A stretch of DNA of 64,000 bases, from the NCBI GenBank assembly GCA_028023455.1, contig JAQFVV010012420.1, positions 4,402,001-4,466,000 on the forward strand, in the 5' to 3' direction. The position numbers were made by a program, and so were the translations under genes. Positions 45,986-59,469 of this stretch are shown here, in pieces. The notes below the pieces were generated by a model. The model did not search any database. It was not told the DNA's origin and saw nothing but the letters and a program-made list of their open reading frames with translations. The stretch comes from Epiperipatus broadwayi. Its lineage: Eukaryota > Onychophora > Udeonychophora > Euonychophora > Peripatidae. Numbering within the stretch: the stretch's first letter is position 1; each line of letters begins with the position of its first letter.

Positions 45986-48110
45986 TATGGCAAGATTAAA
46001 CCACAACTGATTACATGAGTCACACAATGATAACACAGCAAAATTTAATTATGAAAAATACATTGATGTTTATGATTCATAAAACAAAGAATTCTCTTTT
46101 GTATCACCTCAAAATGTTAGACAAATTTCCTGTTTATTAATTTTCTTTTAATATGGCAGCTTATTGATCTAAATTTTTATTAACATGACTTTTGCTAACT
46201 AATCTTAATAAATTAAGTAGGCAATTCATATTAAAACAATATTTTCTATTTTAACTACTAGCAAACATATTTACAAAAATCTAGCATAAAATACATTCTT
46301 ATACAATACAATAAATTACACAGATAAAATCCTGTTCTTAAATAATAATAATAATAATATCAAGTATGATCTGTAAAAGTTCTCTACCTTTATGGATTCA
46401 TTCTTCTAGCTAGATTATATCTAGGTTGGAAATTCATCTTCTGCTGCAGTAATCAGTTTTCTGATGTTGAAGTGTGCACTAAAATATTTTGATCTCATAT
46501 TTATGCTATCCTATATCCAAATAGTGTGTGTGCTTTTTTTAACTTTTACCATTGTATTTTTCAATTTAATTAATATTATAATTATTCTTTCTCTGTAGAG
46601 GGGAAATTATACTTTTTTTTAAATTAATATCTAATGATTGCAATTGTTGTCCAAAAATTAAGCTAGTAATTTTTCTTTTTATTATTAATTTATCTATGTC
46701 TGAATCTTTGATTAAATAAAATCTTTAATTAACCTTTGAGTTATTTTTGAATATCAATTTAAAGTGACTTTTTTACTTTTCTTCTTCAAACATAGCAGTT
46801 TCTAAAAACTTCAAGGTTGTATATGAAGAAAGGATAAGGCAAATGCCAGCACAAGGTTTGAAAAGTGTAGTTCGTTGCAAATCCAAAAAAAAATTCGTAA
46901 ATAAAGTTTAAACTGTAATTTAATTAATATGTGTACATCCGAGTTAAATAACACTATTACTATTTGCAATGACACAAACTTGTTGAACATATGATAGAGC
47001 TTTTATAATATAAAAGAAATTATTTAATCTATGAGACGGCATGTTTTTTGTATTGTAAGTACATATTTAAACAGATAAATGATTGTTATATATATTCTAA
47101 AGATTCAACAATCAGAGATCACTAACTTTGAAAATGTTGATCTAAATAAACAATAATTTTGTGTTTAGGGGTACAAACACTGACAAACTATCACCAACAT
47201 TGACTTAGTGTCATTTTCTTATCTTTTAATTAGAGTGATTAAAGTCACTTTAGCATATTATATATATATTAAATGAAAGTGATACTGTTTATGTTTTTTA
47301 TATTAATGTTAATGTAAAGATGAGAAAAATCATTTAATAAGAAATTTTTTTAAATTAATGTAAAATCAATCTTGCTTCCAAAACATAATTCCCAGTTAGA
47401 AGATCCAGTTACTTGTTATTAACTTATTATTTTTCAATTTCATTTTTGTACATATTTTTAAATAAATTCATTGGAATATTATTAAATCAATGATTAGTTA
47501 AGAAAAACAAATTTTGATCGTCATCATTAAAAAATAATAATGCCGATCAGTAAATTATTTCATGTTTTTTTAACTCAAAACAAAAATATTAGCATGTTAA
47601 AATATGTATTTTATATAATGAGTTCCCATAAGAATTTAAATAGAATTATTAATTTATTAAATCAATATTTAAGTATAATAAAACATTTAATTGATAAGTT
47701 CAGTGGTAGCTCGTAACTCTAATGTATAGAGATGCTACTTTAAGTAATCCCTGACATAACAATTACTTATTTGATTTGAGTAATCAAATATTTCATAAAT
47801 CATGCTTTGCAATCTTTAATATATTTTTACATAAAATATATTATTTGATACATCATACTTTTATAAATAGAATTTATAATAATAAATGCTTTGCAATTAA
47901 CAATTTTGTAATTAATAAAGTTTCATTTGCTGTTAATGAATGGAAAATATTTTTTGTCCCTTTTCATACTAGTATATTAAACTTTGAACAATATAATAAA
48001 AATATCTCGAATGATTTAAAAACATACAGTATTAATAGGGTCTAAAATTATATTTTATTTTTTATAAGAATAAATATGAGAATAGAAAGGAATGTAATGA
48101 TGATAAATAT
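45986..48110. other. No gene seen; AT-rich spacer
   Basis: An 89-aa frame at 47776-48045 is AT-rich and not recognisable. The right end may contain the 5' region of the Penelope-like element. Confidence 0.4.
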
Positions 48111-48119
48111 AATTTTATT

Positions 48120-49290
48120 ATTAATTTAACAGGTAAAGTTTTTAAAGAGGATGAAAAAAGAATATTAGAAAAAGGATTAAAATATATACCTGTGAGAAAA
48201 ATTGAAATGCAAAAAGAGATTTTTGAAATAGAGGCAAAATGTAAACTAATGATAGATAGATGAAAGGTTTTAGGTAAGGTGAATAATGGTAATGAAAGGA
48301 AAAGATATGGGTATGAAAGGATGATGAAGGAGTTTCAATATATGATGGAAGAATTAGAGTATGATATAAAAAGTAATAAGAGTGATAAATCTGGTTATGA
48401 TAATGAATGGGAAATGATTATGAATATGAAGAGTAAATATAATGATGTGGTGTTCTTAAAAGAAGATAAAACATCTAGTATGGTGGTAATGAAGATAGAA
48501 GAGTATAGGGAAAAGATGGAAATATTATTAAAAGAGGATTGCTTTGAAATGATTAAGAAGAATGAGGGTGTGGGGGAAATAAAGAAATAAATAGATTTAT
48601 AACAGAAATGTATTCAAAAGGAAGTATAGGTGTGAATGATTTAGTGAAATTGAAGAGGATGGATTTTAAAGATGCTGAGATTGGGATACCTTTGAGACCA
48701 ATAATTAATAATATTGATACATATGAAAAATTATCAAAGTGGTTATTTACTAATGTTTTAAAAAAATATGGAAGGAAAGAAAGAGGAAATAATATTAATA
48801 ATTCATATGAATTTATAAAAGAATTAAAAGTTTTTTTTAGAAAAAAAAACGATAATGTAAAAAATATATGGTTTGTAAAATTAGGTGTGTAATATGTATA
48901 CAAATATAGATCCAAATAAAGCTGTTGAAGTAATTATGGAAATGTATATCAAGGCTGGTAATAAGAATATTAAAATTGGAAGTCTTTTATTATATGACAT
49001 GTTGAGTGTATGCTTTAAGGATGTTATATTTGTATACAAGAGGAAATATTATAAACAGTGTAAAGGTCTGAGTATGGGAAACTGTTTAAGTGGTTTACAG
49101 GCATTATTATATATGGATTTTTTTGAAAAAAGATATTTTGGTGATACTAGATACAAACCTATATTGATGATTATTTTTTGGTATTTAATGGGAATGAAAG
49201 GAAATCAGAATGTTTTTTAAAATATATTAATTCAATTGAGGAAAACATAAAATTTACAATGGAAAAATAAATAAATAATTCAATTAATTA
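48120..49290 (+). pseudogene. Penelope-like reverse transcriptase, broken
   Basis: The pieces 48120-48260, 48279-48590, 48608-48892 and 48885-49220 read in order: LTGKVFKEDEKRILEKGL (N-terminal region), VVFLKEDKTSSMVVM (fingers), RPIINNIDTYEKLSKWL (the conserved Penelope RT5-like segment), MYTNIDP (first Asp), GLSMGNCLSGLQALLYMDFF. The catalytic YIDDYF box is present at 49160-49177 in a shifted frame, followed by the downstream FLKYINSI. RTs of this class share ancestry with telomerase. All breaks are simple indels or stops, consistent with neutral decay. Confidence 0.85.
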
Positions 49291-49291
49291 T

Positions 49292-49747
49292 ATGGATGTT
49301 AAAATTAAAAAAGTTATAAAAAATTATAGAGTAGGGATTGAGACTAGTATTTTTAGAAAAGATACTTTTTATGGATTATTGAGTAATTGGGAATCAGATA
49401 TTGAATACATACATAAGATTAATATTGTTAATAATAGAATAGTTAGAGGAATTAATTTATGTTCAGAGGAGGGGTTATTTAGGGATGAAATGGAGTGTCT
49501 AAAAAATAAGGCAGTAAGAAATGAATATCCAATTAAGATTATTAATAAATTATGTGGGAAAAAGAATATAGACAAAATTGAGAGGAAATTGAGGAAAAAG
49601 AAAAAAAAAAGAAGGAATTTATGTATAGTGGGGTATAAAGTGTCAAAAAGTACTTTTTTTAAGATTAAAAAGATAATGAGGGATATGAATAAGAAATATG
49701 GGAAGGGATATGGTTTATTGTTGAAAGCAGTATATAAAAGGAAATGA
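49292..49747 (+). pseudogene. Penelope-like linker domain
   Basis: A 151-aa frame that continues the RT after one stop: a FRKDTFYGLLSNW motif (typical of the segment after the RT palm), then KAVRNEYPIKIINKL and a long basic KKKKKRR stretch. It links RT to the endonuclease; the frame ends 5 nt before the next. Confidence 0.75.
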
Positions 49748-49751
49748 TAAT

Positions 49752-50048
49752 ATGATAAAAAATAGGAATGTTGAAAATATGAATGGTATTTATAAAATAG
49801 AGTGTTTGGATTTTAAAAAAGATAATAAAGGTGTATCATATATTGGTACAACAAAGAACAAATTAGAGACAAGATTGAAACAGCATTTGAGAGATAAGAA
49901 TTCTAATGTAAATATACATAGTAAGGAAGTTGGTCATATAGATTTTAAGATTAAAATGTTGGAGGGGGTTAGATTATATAAAGAAAGAATGGTAAAAGAG
50001 AGTTTATATATAAAAAGATATAAACCTATTTTGAATAGAATTGGATAA
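49752..50048 (+). pseudogene. GIY-YIG endonuclease of Penelope-like element
   Basis: A 98-aa frame with GIY at 12-14, YIG at 30-32, R41, H45, E83 and N95, all in the order of the GIY-YIG nuclease fold. In Penelope-like elements this domain cuts the target DNA. It looks intact as a domain, but it is separated from the RT by a stop. The segment between GIY and YIG (CLDFKKDNKGVS) lacks the paired cysteines often seen in Penelope elements. Confidence 0.85.
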
Positions 50049-50330
50049 GTAATGCATAAAAATTATTTTTGGAAATAAATGTAATTTTGAAGGGTATAGG
50101 AAAGAAGAAGGAATAAGTGTTTTATTGTAAAATTGGATTTTGGATAAAAGAAAATGTAAAAAGAGAAAGTGTTTTAATTTAATTGATTTTAATGTATTTT
50201 ATTTATTTTAATTTTTATGGGGTTTATATATATATATATATTTTGTTTTTTTTTTATACTTTTTTGATATTTTTTTGGTCTTTTTGGTTTTATTATGTGG
50301 AGTTTGTTATAATGTAATATGTTTTTTCTA

Positions 50331-50374
50331 GATCCTTGAAAATGACTATAAAGTAAAAATAGTTGAAACGTTGG
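50331..50374 (+). other. 3' stem-loop with GAAACGTTGG
   Basis: CCTTGAAAATG, stem ACTAT/ATAGT, then TGAAACGTTGG. Penelope-like elements are known to carry hammerhead ribozymes in this position. The GAAAC half fits; the CTGATGA half does not, so self-cleavage is unlikely for this copy. Confidence 0.4.
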
Positions 50375-50689
50375 AACAAGTGGATATATATATATTGAAC
50401 GGAATTGAAATTCATTTCAATGGTGTTATTACTAAAAATATTTATTAAGCTTTTAATTTTCATTAAATGTTGAATGGTTAAATTTTATTATTTTAAAAAG
50501 AATACGTGTATCAAAATGCACAAGCGTTTATATGTAAAACGGTTCATTTCAGTGTTATCGATTTATTTTAAAATAATTTTCTTATACCGCTTGTTTTTAC
50601 TTTAAATCAATTAATTAAAAAACAAGCAACCTAGCTAATTACTTTCCTGTAGCTTTTATTTTAATTATTGTAAACAATTCTAAAAGCGG

Positions 50690-52540
50690 AGATTTGATTT
50701 CTATGTAGTTGTTTTCGTTTCAATAATCCCTGGGTAGAATTCTTAGATAGATTGAGCAGGAGATTAATATTTGCCCTGCCTAAGGCATAGAAATTGGACA
50801 ACAAGGAAAGTGTTTCGCGGGAAATGGAGCAACGTATAAATAGCCCCGAAAATTTGGAGCGTCAATTAATTCATTATTCATCACTAGACAAGCTGTTCCT
50901 CAAGTGAAAGTTTATCTCAATGGACATTTAAATTCTTAAAGGAAATTCGCTGTTATTTAAATCCTTTTGCTTGCAACAAGATGAAAAATTCTATACGTGT
51001 TACCACTACCCGAATGGCTTGCTAACTCAACAAAAAACGGATCCCTGACTTCTAAATTTGCTCCAGTAATGCCTTAAACACCTACAAGAAGCTGGAACCT
51101 TGTTACATCTACCTTGCCGCTGTCTAAGAACTTGAAATCAACTAAAATAATAGTGTGCACTCTACGTGAACTTTGTTTTACCGAAAGGTAATTATTTTCT
51201 TTTATTATTCTTCCCAGGGTAAATTAATTCTCAGTAAATCTCTGCTCAATCTAATCATAAATATGTATTCTTAAATAATAGTTATATTCATATTTAACCT
51301 TTATTGTGTTTTCTTATATTTTTGTAATGGGTTTTGGAATCTTAGTTTTAAGATTCCCAATTTGCTTTCAGTTTTGTTTATTGGAGAGTGACGAATGAGT
51401 TTTATATTTATATTTGCTTTAGCGGTCGTGCATTTTAAATGCTTACCTGTAATTATTTAGTATTCAATAATTAATTTGTAAACACTGTGTTTGCACTTTC
51501 ACAAACCCCAAAAATCTTTTGGCTGGCGACTTTATCGTCTAATTTGCCGCAGGTGGAGATTTCATTTTTAATATCTCTAAAAGCAGAAATTAGAATTGTG
51601 TTTTTCTTTGTAATTTTATAAGTCGTCAGCAGGAAGATAAAATTTATCCTTTCTTAAATTAAAGGTGAGCAATACTTTCGTTCTGCTAGAGTATTTAAAC
51701 TTTTAATATTTCGTACTCATGTGCACTCTCCGATAGATTTCTTTTTGTATTTATTATGTGTGCTTTAAATTTATCAGAGCGTGTATTCAGAATTTGTTTG
51801 TAAGTTTATTTTCTTTAAATGCTGGGGCAGACGTAACTGTTTTTCTAATTATTTACTTGTCCCTTATTGAGACTTTAATTATTAATTTTAAAGTAATTTT
51901 CGCCAATCGTTTGGCTGGGATTCACCAATTTTACTTGTTTTACTTCGTTTCAAGCATATTTTTCGGTTGTTCTTGAGGTGGATCAATCACCGCTATTTTA
52001 AACATAGTAATAGGTGCAGCTCATACCGATATAAGGACATTCGGGGTCTGACCAATTTTTGGACCTCGAAAAGCTCATCGGCACTGGATTTCTTTGATCT
52101 GTTTCAAGGGCATATGGTTTAAGTATCTGAAAGTGAGAACTAATGTTTGGGTGAATCCTCTGCTGAATGAGATTTACATCCTCCCTTTTATAATTCGTTT
52201 ATTAGAAGATCAGTCAGTCTGTCATAGCTTTACCTTAAGTATTTCTGATACACGCCTGAGTTAATCCTATTTATTGTGTTAATAAATTATAAACTTTTCT
52301 TATAGGTTATTCTTCTCTGAATAAAATGTTATTAAATATGTTTAAACTTAATTTGGCTGATGTTTGTCTTTGTGCTTTTGTCTCAATTGTCTAAACAATT
52401 TAAGATCTCTTGTTTCTCCCTGAGTCTAGTCACGCAAACCACCATCATCATCTATTCTGATCACAGTAAACAAATTTTCGAGACACGTAGTGGTCTGGTG
52501 GCGCCCTCTGTATCAGAATAGATTGATAGACAAAATTAAA
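50690..52540 (+). other. Promoter/leader-like segment, probably an LTR
   Basis: This stretch is clearly richer in C and G than its surroundings. It has TATAAATA at 50835-50842 with an initiator-like TCAATT about 30 nt later, a C-rich leader, and a possible splice donor at about 51187 (GAAAG/GTAATT). AATAAA-type signals occur at about 52280 and 52318. It ends with GGTCTGGTGGCGCCC (52493-52507), the same motif as the LTR edge at 43.0 kb, and an inverted repeat TCTATTCTGAT/ATCAGAATAGA (52456-52523). No matching second LTR is in the window. Confidence 0.4.
50835..50870 (+). promoter_or_regulatory. Candidate Pol II core promoter (TATA + Inr)
   Basis: TATAAATAG in a locally GC-richer context, followed at the usual distance by GCGTCAATTAATTC. 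It is the best TATA/initiator pair in the window. Confidence 0.45.
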
Positions 52541-55500
52541 AGCTTTCGTCCGGCACAATATATATATATATATAGAACAATATAACAAGATATATAATAC
52601 AAAACTATTATTGAGACTCTATATTTAAGTTTATGTTCAGCTCAGCTCAGTGGGAGGCTATAGGCAGTTCATAAGATATATGATAATAAATAAATGAAAG
52701 AAGAAATATTACAGAACACTAAATATAATGTAAATCCTTTTTATTAATTAATTGTATGATAAAGAATCATGTTTATCGGTACAGTCTATTAAAATATACT
52801 TTAAACTTAATTTCTTTCTTCATTCAAATACAACATATATCAGCTTGCTATAATTATAATACTAAACAATTCTATGACTTGGCATATCACAATCTAAACA
52901 TCTACTTTAATGCCAATCAAGAAATAAATGATACGATCTCAGGGAATTTAACAAACACAGTTGAATTAAGTAAACTACATTGGCCCATAAGTTATAATTC
53001 TAAAGTATGATAAAAATGTAATGAAACAAATTAACTAAAATATTCTACTGTGTTTCAATGATAAGATAATGACAGAAATAGGGCATTTTAATTTCATATC
53101 ACCATCTAACAAATATACTAACTTAGCAACTTTTCTAATATGTTTATCCAGTGGCAAATGTTCCTTATAATGTTTGGATTAAGTAAGAACAATATTGTCA
53201 TACACCAGCAGATTTAATATTATAACTCTAAAATAATACATCTATTTTATGATAGATTTATGAAATGTGGAGATGTGGAAATGGAAAACATGAATGTATA
53301 CAATAATAACTCCAGACACAATTTTAAGATTTTAAACAAATAAAATAAATCATTTATTATAATAAAAATAAATTTGGTTTAACATATTTACAATTGGACT
53401 ACTTGTCCTACACATTTTTAAATTATGGAATAAACTTTAAGCATCAGTTTGGGATTATGCCTATTATCAAAGCAAATTAACAACAAATTTAAATATTCTG
53501 ACTTCGAACACATGCTTTACATGTTTCATCTACATGGCACTAAATAAACAACATATTATATTATTAACACACAAAAAAAAATTTTTTTGAGAGGATATTA
53601 CCATTGATTAATAAAATAAATCAAATTAATTATATTTGGCTCTCAACCAAGCAACTTTCTCTAATTGATTAAATAATCACTTTCAATTATGAATATCTTT
53701 CATGCATAGCAACAAAATCATGTTCATTCTGATGATTTGATGATTTATAACCTTTATTTAAATAAATACACTGTAGTTCAAAATATTTATTCCCCGTTTT
53801 AATCTCAATAACTTAATACTTCTATTTAAATGAATGTAATGTATTTCAAAACATTTATTTCTCATTTTAATCTCAATAACTCTATACTTTATATATGCAA
53901 TATTATTTATATTACGCGTGTGTGTGTCAAGCAACAATGATAGAAAATAATCTTTTCTACAAATTCTCCATTCATTAAGAAAATATCATACAATTACTTT
54001 ATTTCGGACAATGTCGTAATTCACCAATAAAATAAGACACTAATATTACATCAAGAATTAATGTAACAATTTATCTGACCACATTTTAATTAACACAGAG
54101 CTATATTTTCATGATTATACAGACTATACGTTATAAGGGAATCTACATGAGGAACAGATAACTCTTACTGAACACTTCTACAATAATTCATCTGCTTCTA
54201 AATACAGTGTTGGAGGGGAACCTCTTTCCTCATCACCAAGAATATAAGAAAAACGTCACACAACTTCCTAAACATCATTTAATCATACTTCGACAATAAT
54301 TCATCTACTTCTAAATACACTATTGGTGGGGAATCTTTTCCTCATCACCAGGGCTCTAAGAAAACATCACTCAACTTCAAAAATATCATTTAATCATACG
54401 CATATAATACAAACTAGGCTCTACTCATGGAAAAACATATACTAAATAAGCAAAATCTTTTATCCCTACAAACATTATATCGCAATCAGATTTCTTTCCA
54501 TTCTCAAAGGTCTTCTAAATATCGAACAATATAAATACACGCTGGCAGATAAATACATACAGATAACATACTAATCCATTCCATTCAGTAGAATATGACA
54601 GCATCCAAAATTTATATATAAAAATATTCACAAACTGAACTTTATCAAACAAATGTCATAATTGTGCAAAACAGACACACAACTGCGAATAAAAAAATAT
54701 ATAAAATTAACTCTAAATTACACACTATGCAGGCAACATGGTAATTAAATATTGCATCAAGGTATAACTTTTAATTCAAAATAAACTTTAGGTTACCTTT
54801 TAAAATTTAATGGTTATAATTATTACAAACGAACTTTCTTTCATATCTAGTAAACTATTTCTGTTATATGTTCGTTGATTGAAAAAAAAAAATTCTCACT
54901 TTGAGATAATAAAGTATACAAAATAAATATAAACCTCTCTAATAATACAAAAAAAAAATATTTATTTCTTTTACCTTCGTAAAAGAACAATAAGACCTAT
55001 TAGTACACAATCAATTGTTACCAGCATATTCCTCATTTGGATACACTTCGAGACAGTCTAGAAGATCAAAATAACCCAAATTATCAATAAAACATAATAA
55101 TAAGTAAGCGTATTATCAATCATATACATTAATAATGACAAGCAATATAAAAAAAAATAAAGAAACAAAAGTTATTAGTTTTGTAACTTAAAAATAAAAG
55201 TTCACTTGCAAAACTCGTTTCCAGATTTATGGAACAATATGGGACACATTCCAAAATGAATTTAAATTAAAATAAACTGCTGCGGGTAACCAAACAAATA
55301 TAATCGTGCTTAAATAGGACTCAGCATCTTCAATGTTCATAACAAAGTTATTTAAGTTACGGTATCATACCTAAGCAATCAATTTGTCTTCTATTATGAC
55401 GAGAACATAATAAATTCTTAACTACTGTTGGACAGGAATTATCTCACTTATTCCATTGTAGTTTTAAATTAAATATGTAATTATTTTAGTAGTTTCTTGA

Positions 55501-58089
55501 ATAGCATTTAACACTTATGATTTATTATATGCCTGGTTTATTCTTAAATATTGTCCATTAAGATATCGTGTTTCCCTAGTAATTCTTCAACTAATAATAT
55601 TTTGTTTTATTTTCCATTTTTATCGAAGAGAACAGAAATTACCTGCATTTCTATTCTTCCATTCAATCTCAGCAAATACTTAATTTGAAGGAACTCACAT
55701 TTATTTCCTTCATTTAAAATATGTATTTGAACATGGCATGATTTATCCACTTATGCATATTCTTAATTCTATGTTTCATCCTCACAAAAACACAACATGG
55801 AAAATAGTGAAGAATTAAAATACATTCTGTAAAATAGTTCTGCATGCGTTTCCCAGATATATTAAAATACACACGTTGGTTAGTGATACAACAATAATAT
55901 TCATACAATTTATTCCTGTTTAAAATGACAATTAAATGGAGTAGTGTAGACTGGACGTTATCAACATACATTTTTAAAAGAGCAATAGTTATGAAAGGGT
56001 TATTTTAAAAAAAACATTTAAACTGAGGAGAGTAAAGTAAACTGAGTACCTTTTAAAATTTAGAACTGCATTCTGAAATTAACTTGTCCCATAATAAATT
56101 CTTAAAATCCTTTCGATGTTTTATTCCAAAGTCTTTTTTTTTTTAAATCAATTTGACTTCAGCAATTGGTTTTAAATTTTCACAATAAAAAAAATGAGCC
56201 ACTGTTTTCTGGCTACCATTACCTTACATCATATGCAAATTTTTTACTGGAGATCTTTGTTAAAAAACTCTCTTTAGCAAAAAGGTCATTTTTGTCTTCA
56301 CAAGGTTACTCCCATGCTTCCTCTCTATCTAGGCTAATTACATATTAAAAAAAAAAATCTTTTTAGAAAAAAAAACAAAAAACATTTTGATTAAATCAAG
56401 AAAATAAATAAATAAAATAAATAGCTTTTACAAACTTGAAAAAAAAAAGAATATTAATTAACTATTAAACAAAAATGATTAATAATTTATCTAATTTGTG
56501 AAATAATTTATTGATTCAACTATCTATTGATCATTGGAAAGAAATATATCTTTGTTAAATTATTTAAGATAGTTACTGTAATTTAAATGTTTTTACTGTA
56601 CATGTACTATTGCTTAATGTTTTTAGAAGATGAAAATGAAGTGAAAACGATGCAGAGTCATACATGCATGCACATACACTATACTATACATATTAAAGTA
56701 TCTTAACTAAATATAATTGAAATGGCTATTAATTGTTGACAAAAGGATAAGTATTAAAGAATAAGGATTTTGCAACCATTAAACCAATACTACACTAATA
56801 TAAAATAACCTTGCTTTTCCTGCCCAAATATACCAATTCCTACAATAACAACCCCTCTCTCTGGCATTAAATACTTCACTAACCACAATAATAATAATGA
56901 ATGCTTATAAAGTGGTCAATCATCTGCATAAGCAATCCATATCCAAGCTTTAAACAATCTCCAGCAAAGAATTTAAAATTCTAAGGCTATTTCATTTTTT
57001 TTAAATATAATATAACTATTTAATGCAGATACGAAGTATGTCAATTCCTTGTGCCCATCCAGATGGTCACTATATATATATATACATACAAGAAATAAAG
57101 TTTTTATAAAGAAAAGAGGGAAATGAGATTTTTAATTGTTTGAATTATACAATTAAGTAGTGTGTTTTATTTTTAATATAGATATGCATCATGTAAACAG
57201 ATTAAATACTTAAACAAATAAACTTATTATTAATTATTCATAATTTTTTTTTTTAGTTTTTTTTTATTACTTTATTATTTCAATGAAAATTTGTTTCATT
57301 AAACTAATTTGCATAAATAAATTATTAAATATAATTTTCAATGCAAAAGTTTTTGAATATTTGAATTGTTTGTTATGAATAAATATATTCTAACAATAAA
57401 AGATAAGTTTTAATTTTCTATTCAATTTATTTCATAAATTATAATAAAATATGTAGTGTTTTTTCCCATCTCTTTCATAGATGTCATCTGACTTTAGGTC
57501 AATCTGTTTTTAATGCAAAAATATAACATTCTCTGCTTCAAATCCATAAATTAAGTTAAAATTATTATTAATAATAAAATTGTGAAAAATAGAGAGAATT
57601 GAAGTGCATTTTACATGCTTAATATTAGTTTTAAAAAAACGTGTGTTCTTACGCTTAAGAAAGTAAAGCTTTTAAAACATCTATTTCGTCTATATATGTT
57701 TAAAGAAATGCAGGACTCTAAATTTTAAAACAAAAATTATGAAAGGTGTAGTTTATTATATATATAAAAAGGATGTAAGAATAGTGACTAAGAAGAAAAA
57801 ATAAGTTCATATAAATATCAATGATATTCTAATTCATTATTATCAATTTTTACTTTACCTTCATTTTGGAAGACATAGCTTTATTTTAATCATTTAAATC
57901 TATTTTTTTGTTTTTGTCTGACAACTTTATAACATTTTGAAAAGATTTGAAGAATTATTTATAAAAATAACTACATCATTTACAATGTCTATGAAACTTT
58001 CAATACACAAAATACTTCCATAAATCTGCTGTATACAGTTTTGCAGAAATGGAATACACTATTGTCAATATTATTCTTGAATGTAAATA
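52541..58089. other. No gene seen; AT-rich, two small tandem duplications
   Basis: 52620-52700 loosely resembles the LTR A/B edge (CAGCTCAGTGGGAGGC versus CTAGCTCAGTGAGACGC) and may be a decayed relative. Tandem duplications: about 71 bp at 53745-53890 and about 119 bp at 54170-54405 (CAATAATTCATCTGCTTCTAAATAC / CAATAATTCATCTACTTC). Other frames look like chance. Confidence 0.4.
54170..54405. repeat. ~119-bp tandem duplication
   Basis: Two diverged copies, each with an ATTCATCT(G/A)CTTCTAAATAC start and a CATCATTTAATCATAC end. Confidence 0.75.
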
Positions 58090-58865
58090 CATAGTCTAAT
58101 CATTATTATTTGCATTTTGCAAACAATCTTCAGAATTTGATAATATCCTTGATCCATGTTTTTATGACCAAAAACTTTAATTATTGCTAAAATATTTACA
58201 GAATCAAATATTTTTCATAACCTTCAAATTTTAAACATAATAACTCACATTGACTGGTCTTTTTATAATTTTTCTGAATATTTGTAATGATCTATAGTGA
58301 TGTAATCATTTTAAAATTCAGCTTTCATATTCTTAGTTTGAGATTAAATATCTCTATAGAATAATAAAATTTTTGTATAAATCTGATAAAAAAAATTATG
58401 TAACTAAAATATTTAGTAGATAGTTTTGCTAAAAAAATTTATAATTCTTCACCAGCTTCCTTTAATATATTATTACAATTATAATTATTTCCTGGATTTA
58501 TTCCGTTCTCTTTAGATTTAATTACATGTCTAAATTCTTCATTTAAGTACTGAATTTCAAAAAATGTCATTATTATAGAGACTATTTTACCCTTTTTTTC
58601 ACACTTCATTATGCAGTATCTCTTTTAAAAAAAATTGTATTGTATATATATTTTTTCTATTGGTGAATGAACTTTCCCTCCAATATTAAAATATTGTTTT
58701 ATACTTTGAAGACCTTTATTCTTTTCTGCAGTTTTTCTTACCAAACGACAGTTATATTAATTCTTTTCAATATCAACTTACAATATTTATAATAGTTAAT
58801 TTTTTTAAATATTCTATTTAAAATACTTTCATATTTATTTTTTCTTTATACATTGCCATATCCTA
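58090..58865 (-). pseudogene. Old RTE LINE fragment (RT N-terminal region)
   Basis: Minus-strand copy matching about 60.42-61.28 kb of the younger LINE: AATATCCTTGATCC, ATTTACAGAATCAAAT, TTCACCAGCTTCCTTTAATA, CATGTCTAAATTCTTCATTT. Heavily mutated, no open frame, no tail, so an internal fragment. Confidence 0.65.
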
Positions 58866-59469
58866 GCAAAAAATATTTTTCTTGTTTTTAACTATCGTCT
58901 AGGTTTTTAATGGAGTATAATTAGTTGCCTTTTCACTGATCTTATTCACATCTGAAACATTTTAAAATTTTGTTAACATTGCAAAACAATTTGAATGTTA
59001 ATTCATTAAAATATTTGTCAAAATTAGGAAAAACAATTGTTAGAAGTGTATGGCGTTTTTATAGCTTTAATTTCTAGCTTTGTATTAGTTGATATCTTAC
59101 TTCTCGCTAATGAATAACTAATTTTTATATTGAATCTATTAAGCATGTTACTTTTCTGATAGTCAAAATATAATCCAATAGTATATAAACAATATTTATT
59201 AGAGAATTATCATGCACAAACTTATATATACCTTATCTAAAGTTATAGGAATATACAAATATGATATTAAGTATGTAAATTTATAAAGTTATATAGTAAA
59301 GATATTAATAAAAATTGGTTTCTGTTCTTCTTTATAAACAACTGTTAAAATAATTAGAAGTGCCTTGCAATGATAAATTGAATTATCCATCAGAATGATA
59401 GCAAAATCTCTATAACTATAGAAGCACATCAACGATATATATATATATCATCATCATCATCAACCATCA

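Larger units (their letters stand above)
48111..50430 (+). mobile_element. Penelope-like element, decayed
   Basis: Fragments in one orientation give, in order, an N-terminal region, a Penelope-type reverse transcriptase and a GIY-YIG endonuclease, the order of canonical Penelope-like elements. At least three frame breaks or stops separate them (stop at 48260-48262, shift near 48580, stop at 48889, shift near 49155, stop near 49270). The coding strand is strikingly poor in C. A 3' stem-loop with GAAACGTTGG lies at 50331-50374. No complete ORF remains. Confidence 0.88.

Noticed and set aside
50331-50374. An active hammerhead ribozyme
   Set aside because: The CTGATGA strand is not present, so only a decayed or unrelated stem-loop can be claimed.
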